Part shown: one piece after another, positions 20,324 through 29,430 of the stretch
Position numbering within the stretch: position 1 is the stretch's first letter
Layout of the letters: every line of letters starts with the position of its first letter
From: Amylostereum areolatum
Lineage: Eukaryota > Basidiomycota > Agaricomycetes > Russulales > Stereaceae
Length of the DNA stretch: 29,430 nucleotides
Direction of reading: 5' to 3'
NCBI GenBank assembly: GCA_012932865.1
Contig: SAXG01000163.1
Location: 1 to 29,430, forward strand
Notes under the pieces: model-generated
Databases searched by the model: none
The model's input: only the letters and a program-made list of their open reading frames with translations
Told to the model about the DNA's origin: nothing
Position numbers and translations under genes: made by a program

Positions 20324-22292
20324 GGTTGGGCGTAAGGTCCGTGTCGTGAACAACGGTCGCTATACAAAGAATACACGTTTGTTAGGCTATTCTTGACGTA
20401 CGTGCGTTGAATCCATCATATCGTTGCCTCCGACTTGACGGTGTTTTCACAATCTTTGTCGTGGTAAGCTGCCTTTATAAGATCAAGAACGATCATCGTA
20501 CTCAAGATGAGACAGGATACGATATGTAAACTCGCTCATATGGCTCAACGATAAGGATTCATCGTATGGCGACATGAGCGAGACGCCAGGCATTTTCCTG
20601 ACACCAGGACCTCGCCGCCCAAGATCCGATGTCGCGGGACTAGGGAAACGAAGTCTGAATCGGTACGTAAAAGGGGCGGGACTCCTTTGGGCTTGAAAGG
20701 TTGATCTGACCCTTCAAGTTTCAGCGCTTCAGCACCAGGGAGCCCTTTTGTTCCATATCCAAACAATGAATCGATGGAACACGCGACTGCCTCGAGACTG
20801 CCATGACGAGGCTAACGATATATGTTGCCGAAGCCATCACCGACAGACGGTCTGGTTTGTCGATGAATAGGTATTCCCATTACCTGCGGCTCCCAAGGCC
20901 TGAGGCCTGACGTGTCGCTGTGGATGTGAATAACTCCCCGCGAACGAGTACTAGGCATGTTACATGTATTGCCATAGTAGGCCGCGTCGAACCTTGTGAC
21001 AAACTGAACAAGAGGCCATGACTTAGCCGCTGAATGATCAAGTTACTTACCTACCAGATTAGAAGATTCTCTCCACGTACCCATTTAACAGCGCTTACAA
21101 CAGGGTAAAGGAGTAGTAAGGATACATAGTACAACATTCTATGACGCGAAAGGATGAGTCTCTTGAATCGTACGGATGAACCGCCTTCCAACCGCCTTCT
21201 ACATTTTTGTTCACTGGATTGCTGAGCCTAGTGTATTGTTTCCACGCGAAGCAAGAGAAGAACCAAACGGCATCCCGTTCGCTGATGAAGGGAGGAACTA
21301 ACATTGCCCTTCGGTATGTATTTGTACTGGAGTTGGTGGCGGGGGGGGCCATTCATGTGACATGTCAACTTGCTGCGCGACGGATCGTGCTCGCACTGAA
21401 TCAGTGAATGGGGACCATCAGAATCCTCTTATGTCCACGGGTGCCAAGAAATATCATCCTACGCGGACCTGGCATCCGTCTGATTTAGTCGATATTCTAT
21501 GTACACACGGCTACTGACCACTGATCGTACGGCGGAAGACAGTCGCAGAAGACCCGCGGTCACCACTCGCCAATGGAGAAGTGACTCCGAGTCACGACGT
21601 GGCGTCGGATTGTGGCTGGCTGATTACGTGCACCGATTTCCAGTTATTCGGAAAGTACGACGTGGTAAAGATGTAGACTCGTACCCAGTCTGCTCGCGTC
21701 ACATCGCTTATGTGAGAATATTGAGGACGCGAGTTCTGCGAGCGGACTGGGACCGTTTGTCGCGGTTTTGGCGGGACGTTTTCGCCCCCGCCATTCTCAC
21801 CGCACGACTTCGATGTAAACATGACCTCGATGCCTCAAAAATATGTATGTATAACATGAAGTCAAGTGCACGTTATGAAGGATTTGGAAAAGAATTACCT
21901 ACACTACTTTTTTCTTTTTTCTTGTTACCTCACCTCAAAAAAAAATGTGTTTGACACACTGTCCTCCCCACCATTTTTGAGAGCACTACAATCGATTGAC
22001 GAGGTCTGCCAGAGAACAATTTTTTGAGCCCGATGAAGGAGGAGTTGACGTTGACGCTGGTCGACGCTGGCTGCGCGCTTGTCACGGCCTTCATCGCGCT
22101 TGTCACGGACCGACGCGTGCTCTTGCTTCGCTCGCTCGTTCGTACACATCCAACAATTTCTCTCACCACAAGATCCACGCCGTCCTACTGCCTCGGTAGA
22201 ACAGAAAACAAAAAAAGTCGAAGGGAAAACTGGGTTTCTGAGTGGCTCGTCAGCCGGTGTAAGTAGCCTTGTACCATGTACAAGCACTCTAG
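20324..22292. other. Intergenic stretch, no supported gene
   Basis: About 2 kb between kinase C and the 3' end of the DUF6589-type gene. The frame at 21499-21954 (+, 151 codons) has no recognisable motif or splice context. GCGCTTGTCACGG is directly repeated at 22075 and 22096. The word AGGCCTGAGGCCT is at 20896-20908. I found no terminal repeat that would bound an element containing the genes to the right. Confidence 0.4.
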
Positions 22293-25200
22293 TTAAGCAG
22301 ACATGTAGCCCTCCCCTTCGCGATCTGTTTCGTCGTCGACGTCAGCGATATCGACACCTTCTCCCTCGGACCCCGAATCGACACCTTCATCCCAATCCAT
22401 GTCCAACGTCTCTCTGACCACAAACTCCGAATCGCCCAGAGCCACATCCTCCTCCTCCTCACGTTGCAATACTACCTCGTCAGCACTTGCCTCGTCAGTA
22501 TGTTCATCGTCTTCGGCTTCATCTTCTGCGTCGCCCTCGGAGTCGCTGACCATGATCTCGTCTGCAGATTCGAATGGCGGATTGGAGATTGTTGCCGGCG
22601 GCTCTGTCAGCAAGTCTGGCATTAGAAAACCTTAGCAGCATGCCACGAAAGCGGCGAGGTCCGATGAGAAACTAACCCGGTACGTCGCTGTCTGTGCCGA
22701 ATAAAGCAGCTCTAAGTGGATTGCCAGGCTCCAAAAGGTCCAACAAGTCCGCGACGGGTGTCAAACCACGTCGTGCGCGTGCACGATCGCACTGTGCATT
22801 GAAGTCCGCGAGAGCGTCGCCCTTGCTGAGCTCGACAGCCCCGTCGGTGAGTACATCTTTTGCAGGTTCTTCGTCCTCGTCGAGAACTCGACCCTCAACA
22901 TAAACATAGACTTTCAGATCAAGCAGACTCTGCATGAGAACACGGATGTCTTTGGCGAGCGACGGGTTTGTGTGCGAGGATCCCTGGTGCGCGCCGATCT
23001 CGGCGTTGATGGTTTTGGCGAGGTGGCGAAGAACATCGATGCAAGGCGACACCATAGCGAGCCAGTCCCAGGAGTGTGCGTCGCCGTCGGCCTTGTACAC
23101 TTTCTAGGACGGCTAAGTTAGGTGGCAGTGTGTGAGGCTCGAGATGTACTTACTTTGATCCAATAGTTTAGGTGCTCCTGTAGAAGGTCGATCTCGAGGA
23201 ACCCGTCTTCCTTGCCTGTAGGATTTACTAACCAGTTTTTGATAATGATGTCGCTGAAGGGATAAGGTGAGCAGTGAACCAAGCGGAGGCAGTCAGACGT
23301 TTACCGAAATTCTTTAGGCCAGACATTGACGAGATTGTGTATGATATGTAGCATCTCATGTGCATACTTTGAGTGTCCTCCGCCGCGGAAAGTATACACC
23401 CAAATCTTCAGGATCACGATGACCCGGCCAGAATCCCCCCTCCGTACAGCATCGGCAAACTCTCGAGCATGAAGGCCGTCGCGCAAAAACAGCAACCCGT
23501 TTTCGTACACCATATCTCCGACTTTAGTATGGCCAGGAGTATCCGTTGCTGTCGCCTCCGCCTGCTCGGTGGCCCGGGCACGTTTCTCCCGTAGTTCGCT
23601 GACAAAATCTGCATCGGCGTACTTGCTGTAGATTTCACGGGCATGGTTTCGGACGGCATCCCACGACGTGACTGATTCGAGATAGGCCTCCAAAGTGGGT
23701 TTTCCGGAAACGAGCAGCAAGCAATGAAGCACGCGTGCGTACAGCGATACCATGACGAGGTCGCGGCAGATACTGAATGTTGGCATGCTGGACAGGACGA
23801 TTGGTAGACAGCCAAGAACTGTATTGTGGAATGCAAGTCCTCCTGGGCTACGCGTACCCGCGCCAGGCTTCCCGAAATGAGTCTCGAGGATCTGTTGGAT
23901 GTTGAGGATCTTCGGGTGGAAAAGTCCAGGCATGAGGACGATATCGCGCCATGATTCCGCGCCGTTTTCATGGCCCAAACGAACATTGAGGATAGAACGC
24001 TGACGCGCGATGGTCAGTTGATCCCCGGCGACAATCTTTGCATGTGCGGTATCTTCTTCCATTCCCTTTTTGCCCCTTATCTCTAACTCGTTCCAAATCG
24101 TCTCTAGGACTTCAATGTTACCCGCAATGGATGACTCGTCTATCTCCATGGCAGGGAGAGGATGCACTGCTGTCTGATGGACCGGGATCTTGTCGTCGGT
24201 GACCGGGGTACTCTCCTTGAGGTTTGTGGTCCACTTCGCGAAGCCGTCGCCACCGTGCGTCACGATGATTCTAAGAATCGCATGGACCATCATGTCGGCG
24301 TACAGATCGGCCTCCTTGTCGGTAAGGTCGATATCTGAAAGCTGAAGCTTGCGGGCATTGATGATGCCTTTTTCGATGTCCTCGGTCAACATGTCGGTCA
24401 AGTTGGCGTCGAAGAGCGGCACCATAGTTGCGCAAGTGCCGTTCTCCTGCGCGTCTGCTCTCCAGTTGGTCAGTCTCAGACAGATGTACGCGCGTTTGAC
24501 CAGTCACTCACTCCGCCGTCCCAGAATCTGTTCCGCAACTCGGAACATCATATTGATGTTGTCGTACACAGTCGTGAAGAGACCGACGGACGCGATATGT
24601 CGGGCATTGAAACGGCAGGACTCAGACAACTGGAGAAGGGCACCCGGGCGTTGGCCTGTTCGACGGGGGGGTTTGTGCGATTTCCTAGGGCGACATTTCC
24701 GAACGGGGCTGACATTCATACCTGCAGCACGACGAGCGGGCTTGATGTGCGAAGGGATTCTGCTTCTGCTTCGGCCGGGAGAGGAGTTGTCAGATGTTGT
24801 ACTGCCACCTTCGGAGGCCGTATCATTTTCGGTAGTCGCGTCGTCATCAGTACTTGCATCGTCCTTGGAATGGGTTTCGACGGGCGGAGCGCTTTGTTCA
24901 CCAGGAGTTGACTGTAGAACCAGTGAGAATCCAGCCAAACATCCCCAAAACGAAAGTGTACTGACGGTCCTGCTATCTTCCCCCAAGTGTACGGCGTCAC
25001 CAGCCCCAATTATGCTATTATATCCGGATGTGACTCCAAGTGAGCGTAAAACGCTGTAGTGTTGACGAGCGGCCCCAGTAGCCATCAAGTATGTGCCGAG
25101 AATAACACCCGGCCTGCTGTTTCTCGTGCTAGCACCCTTCAACAGCGACAAGATAGCAGATCCTTCAATCTACAGAAGACATTGAGCTGACCAAAATCCG

Positions 25201-26323
25201 CAACTCGGAGGTGAGTACGTACCAGTTCCTTTCGTTCCAATCCCTGGGGACTCATAGTTGCCAGCTGTCGCGGGGTGGATGCAAACGCACCCGCAACCTC
25301 GAACATGACCTCTGCCTTCGACCGAAGGCGCTTTGTCAAGTCACGTAGGCTGAACTCTAAGAAAAACTTCTTGTTGATGGTCTTTCCCATGGTCCGCAAC
25401 ATCCCATCCTGCAAGATTCCTTTTGACTCCTTCCGCACGAATTGTGACACGAGCCCGACAGCCCACCCCTTGACAAACTTGCGGACGGCCTTGGTGGATT
25501 TCGACGCGCTCCAAAATCCGAAAATACGCCGCACCCGGGTTTGGTGTTTGAAGAACGACCCATAACGGTAATCTCGAGCCAGTCGTGTTGTGGGATCAAA
25601 GACATACTCGAACAGATGGGCGAGAGAATAGCCACGAGTATGGATGGAGTTGAGGATGCCGTCGAAGAACTGACTTGCGGCCAGGCGCTCCTTCTCCTCG
25701 TGCACGCTGGCCCGGGAAGCCTCATGGTGCGCTTGCTCTTGTAGTGCGTGCTTCTTCCCTTCTGACGTCGCCTTCTTCTTTGCAGCTCTACGTTGTGCTA
25801 GGATACGCTTCTCTGTTTGGGGGGATACAATGTGGTCAGAACTGGCCACGCGGAGTCCTCGATCTTCGGGAGACTCTGAGATCGACAATTTTCTTGGGCT
25901 TGGAGGCAGCGAGGAATTCCGGCGACGTGTAGGCGTCTGTGGAGGTTGGGCCGTGAATACATCTTGTGGCACGAGTGGCAGGATACGACTCTTTGTAGCT
26001 GTCTGGGCCGCAATCTTGACATGTTTTTTGTGCTGAACTTCGTGATCGCCATCTAGTGGCTGTTGTGTTTTGTGTCGTCCGGTCGACTCAGTCAGCGGCA
26101 AGTCATCCGAATCTATCACCATCTCCTGCGGCTGACGAAAGTATGTCTTCAGGGGTCTGTCATCCGAATCACAGTCCTCGCCTTCACTTTGGTCAACATC
26201 TGAGGATGGAGGAAGACGAAGAGAGGCTATCGAGAATGGTCGGTTGGCTGGATGGGGCGAGATGTCCTCCGTCATGTCTTCCGATGACAGGATGACATTC
26301 CGGCGATATTTTGTAGGTCGCAT
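22293..26323 (-). CDS. DUF6589-type protein
   Basis: Eight exons (25223-26323, 24966-25169, 24722-24911, 24512-24655, 23305-24454, 23154-23253, 22677-23103, 22293-22615) join in frame for 1212 residues. Residues 1 to about 210 are charged and probably disordered. The core carries stretches I associate with DUF6589 proteins of agaricomycetes: VYDNINMMFRVAEQILGRR then ENGTCATMVPL (about 530-560), VAGDQLT (688-694), MPGLFHPKI (about 721), and FRGGGHSKYAHEMLHIIHNL with NWLVNPTG (about 905-945). The C-terminal 105 residues are very acidic. To my knowledge the family has no established function. GDQLT in an otherwise helical core recalls transposase-like RNase H folds, but I cannot confirm the catalytic residues. 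It shares a 102-bp divergent promoter with the RecQ-like gene. The family call is from memory. Confidence 0.85.
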
Positions 26324-26425
26324 GGAGAGGCGGATATGGTGGAAGAAGAGAAAGGAGGTTGTCTCAGATGGAGCCCCTTGACAGCGGCGGTCTAGCTTGG
26401 CTCCAAACTCTGACCTCTAACCACC
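26324..26425. promoter_or_regulatory. Compact bidirectional promoter region
   Basis: Only 102 bp separate the two start codons of the divergent DUF6589-type and RecQ-like genes, so their promoters and 5' leaders must overlap. The interval contains GGAGCC and its complement GGCTCC about 30 bp apart. No TATA box is visible. Co-regulation is likely but inferred. Confidence 0.6.
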
Positions 26426-28699
26426 ATGTCAGTCCCACCACCACCACCCTCCCCCTCTACCCACACTCCGCTCTCCACTCCTGCAATCCCTAAAGTGACT
26501 GCAAGATCTCCGGTTGGAACAAAACACAAAAATATCCGAGCTCGCCCCCCTCCCACACCGCGTCAGCCCCTGTCTCTTGCCGACCGCTGCAATGAGCTCA
26601 AGACACTTCCAGACCAAATCAAGCAACATTTTAAGACATGGAAGAATGGTGCAAAAAAATTTCAACTCGATGCTATGGAAGCACAAGTTATGCAAACAGA
26701 TGTACTCCTCCACGCCGCGACCGGAGCGGGCAAAACGGGCATTGCTGCAGGCCCCCATCTTCTAGACTCCAATGTGGGAAAGGTGACTTTAGTTGTCTCC
26801 CCGCTCATTGCACTGCACAACGAACAGGTACCAGCTTTCCCTCTCGCTGCGATGATCTGTGTCTAAACCGGCCCCATGTTCCAGGTCACCACCTTCACCG
26901 AAGAGTTTGGCCTCCGCGCAATTGCCATCAACAGCACACATGGAGGATGTAGTAAAGCCCAGATGAAGGTATGTCTCATTTCTCACTGTATCCCGACCGT
27001 GCTCACCGTCTTCTAGAAAATATCCCAGGGTCACTGGCAAATTGTCATACTGTCTCCAGAGATGCTGCAATCCCGACGCTTTACGGAGGGTGTTCTGCGC
27101 TCCCGAGACTTCGGACCACGCTGCTTATCAGTGTTCATTGACGAAGCTCACTGTGTCTCGCATTGGGGCGCGTCATTTCGCAAAAAATACGGTACCATTG
27201 GCATCATTCGTGCTTTCCTTCCCCGCTCGACACCATTCGTTGCAGTCAGTGCCACCCTCACTCCGCGTGTACGACGAGACATCATCGCAAAACTTCAATT
27301 TGATCCGACAAATTATCTTTTTCTCAACCTCGGCAATGATCGACCTGCGGTCTCTCAAGTTGTCCGGGCAGTCGAACATCCTCTTAACTCGCACGCGGAC
27401 CTCGACTTTGTTGTCCCCAAGGATGTTGACATCATCACGGACATCCCCAAGACGTTCCTCTACACTGACGACATACCAGGTGGCAGCGCAATTGTCGACT
27501 ACCTCAACGCTCGTGTCCCCGACCAGTTCAGAAACTTTGGTCTTGTCCGCCCATATAATGCCGCATTGTCACAGAAGTACCGCAACGATGCGATGACCTT
27601 GTTCAAGGCCGGCATCATTCGGATTCTGGTGTGCACAGATGCTGCCGGGATGGTACGCTCTCACACTCTCTAAACACATCTCCGCCACTCATATTTTAGC
27701 AGGGTTGCAACATACCCGATATCGACATGGTCGTACAATGGAAAACCCCTCTTAGCCTGAGTGCTTGGGTTCAACGAGCTGGCCGCGCTGCTCGCGGTGA
27801 TGGACGAACAGGTTTAGCTGTGATGTTGGTCGAAAAATCAGCGTTCACTGTATCCCCCACCACCTTATCCAATGACTCCGATCCAACTCCAACATCGTCT
27901 CTTCACGGTCAGGGTGGCAGTTGTGGAGGACGACGAGGTCAAGCCAGCCGTGGACGGCGAGGCGGACGAGCAGGACGAGCTGGCAGTGGACGCAAGGTAC
28001 TTCAAAGCAAAGCATACGGAATCGAACACGGACAAAAGCGTGGCGACAGTAGTGGTACAAATGATGCAAGACCTGATACCAGAGAACAACCTCCTCTCTC
28101 TGACGAATCACTCGGTGAAGGCCTCTATGTATATATCCAAACGACGGAGTGCAGGCGCCAGGTGGCGAGACAAGCCTTCGGTGTCAACATCTGCGCACAA
28201 TGTTAGTCATTCACATACTACACCATGTTATCTAGCCTCACCTACACACACAGCTCTCTCAGAATGTCTCTCGGCACCGTGCTGTGATCTCTGTGACCCA
28301 ACCTTGTTCGGAAAGGTCAGAGGCGGCAAACCTCCGAAGGCATCACGCAAGTCGACCATTAAAAAGAAACATGACCTGGATAATGTCGTGCGCGATCAGC
28401 TCTACGAGTGGCGCCGCAAAATGAAAAAGGAACGATACCCTCGCGCGCTGTGGGCTCCTCCCGCCATTCTTGCGGATGACACATGTGCCCTCATAGCTTC
28501 TATGACACCAATTACTGCCTACCCGCTGGCTTTGACAGTGATCCACATCGCCGTCTGCCACAGTAACAGTTCTGAATTGCGAAGCAGTTATGCACCATGC
28601 TCAGGTGATCACGGGGGGTCTGGTGGTCTGGGTGGGGGTCTGGTGCGCGCGGTGTCCAAATTTCTAAGTCCGATGATGTCAGCGATGGGGGAGCGATAA
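26426..28699 (+). CDS. RecQ-like ATP-dependent DNA helicase
   Basis: Five exons (26426-26827, 26885-26968, 27017-27652, 27703-28180, 28236-28699) give 687 residues. The superfamily 2 RecQ motifs are complete: a Q-like motif KKFQLDAMEA (about 77-86), Walker A ATGAGKT (98-104), motif Ia VVSPLIALHNEQ, DEAH (204-207) followed by CVSHWG, SAT (240-242), motif V CTDAAGMGCNIPDID and motif VI QRAGRAARG (398-406). The enzyme should unwind DNA 3' to 5' using ATP, presumably in the nucleus. After the core come a glycine/arginine-rich linker and a CCDLCDPTLF cysteine motif that may bind zinc. I see no typical RQC winged helix or HRDC domain, so this is an accessory RecQ family, not the housekeeping BLM/Sgs1 type. 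The last 40 residues are glycine-rich, and the exact 3' end is less certain. Confidence 0.88.
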
Positions 28700-29270
28700 G
28701 CTGATTAAACCTGATAGCAGTATTTTAACGTCTAGCAATAGACGGTCGCGCATGGTCTGTGGTGCAAGGCAGACAGCGATGGGGGACGAGGGGTCATAGA
28801 ACGAGTGGAAGTGCATCAAAAGCGTCGCGAGGTAGAAGTAAGAAGAGTCTTTCCTAATGTCAAGAACGACCGACTAAGGAATGCATCCAATAGCCTTCTA
28901 AGTCGCGACACAGGCAGTGGCTCAAGGAAGGGGGAATCAGGGAACAAGGGAAACGTACATTGCACTCTAAGCCGGTAAAGACTAGGAGGAAGACATGAAC
29001 TAGATACATGCAGCCAGCTATATAACTAGGGAGGGGATGTTGCACAACCAAGGGGCACTCAGCGATGCCATCAAAGGGGATTGATCCACGGTGTGAGATC
29101 AATAGCGCGAGAAAGCAAGGAAAAAGCGGGGCAAAAGGGCGAACCGTGACAACACGTTGCTGGCAGCCAAGTTGTAAAATGCTGCCCCCACCTTTTGGGT
29201 ACGCCGTCGCTTGGGAACTGAACCAGTACTTCATGGTGAAGTACGTTTGAGTGGACGCGGTTGAACACTG
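28700..29270. other. Intergenic stretch, no supported gene
   Basis: The word AGCGATGGGGGA occurs at the end of the helicase frame (about 28681) and again at about 28776. The minus-strand frame 28860-29234 is hydrophobic, has no motif, and looks like chance. No inverted repeat matching the far side of the DUF6589-type gene was found by eye. Confidence 0.4.
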
Positions 29271-29430
29271 CTAGTGACTGCAGATGCACCACTTCGATGG
29301 TATTGTCGCTGCAAGCGGCGGTGAGGCCAACGCAGGGGCAATGACTGAGAGGGCTTCGAAAAGCTCTTGCCCCAACTCATCCAACGTGCCCAGTGCGGTT
29401 TGATGAGTTGTTCCAGATGGCTGAGCAGTA
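29271..29430 (-). CDS. Possible 3' end of a gene running off the window
   Basis: A minus-strand frame is open from the window edge to a TAG at 29271-29273, about 53 codons. It contains a plausible helical segment, TLDELGQELFEALSVIAPAL. No family is recognised, and neighbouring frames are also open, so this may be chance. Confidence 0.2.
   Translation of the reverse strand, partial: TAQPSGTTHQTALGTLDELGQELFEALSVIAPALASPPLAATIPSKWCICSH

Noticed and set aside
21499..21954. 151-codon plus-strand frame
   Set aside because: Basic and motif-free, ending in a poly-phenylalanine/lysine stretch. Probably chance.
28860..29234. 124-codon hydrophobic minus-strand frame
   Set aside because: No motif, several cysteines and prolines in random-looking order, and no splice partner.
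1..29430. CRISPR arrays, bacterial operons and ribosome binding sites
   Set aside because: The genes have spliceosomal introns and there are no spaced identical repeats, so the window is eukaryotic.

Overview
The window looks like nuclear DNA of a filamentous basidiomycete, most likely an agaricomycete. The real genes are broken by many 48-98 bp GT-AG introns. Their products belong to families typical of that class: a lineage-expanded kinase-like family with an RPRLRPGW motif, a DUF6589-type protein, a RecQ-like helicase, and the remains of a GH7 cellulase. Functional names rest on motifs read by eye; no database search was made.

Layout. Positions 1-3233 hold no gene I can support. Positions 3234-4604 (-) are a decayed kinase-like gene, followed by a dispersed repeat (4650-4764) and about 2.9 kb of unresolved sequence. 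At 7698-10619 a small helical protein gene (-) and a kinase-like gene (+) are transcribed away from each other. Next come a broken unrecognised gene (10894-11650, -), a 434-bp hAT-like MITE with a perfect 8-bp target duplication (11811-12244), a GH7 relic (13180-13960) and a second copy of the dispersed repeat (14870-14975). At 15316-18600 the same divergent pair appears again, this time with a 327-bp MITE in the shared intergenic region. A third intact kinase-like gene follows in tandem (19036-20323). After about 2 kb without clear genes, a DUF6589-type gene (22293-26323, -) and a RecQ-like helicase gene (26426-28699, +) diverge from a promoter region of only 102 bp.

How the genes may work together. 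The two small-protein/kinase pairs look like products of one segmental duplication followed by tandem duplication of the kinase. All three intact kinases share identical sizes for exons 2, 3 and 4 (282, 38 and 322 nt) and the fourth copy is a pseudogene, so this is a birth-and-death locus. Relics, MITEs and repeats mark the region as a fast-evolving accessory segment. The most interesting unit is the divergent helicase/DUF6589 pair. It could be a co-regulated genome-maintenance or genome-defence module, or the coding core of a mobile element. I could not find terminal repeats that would decide this.
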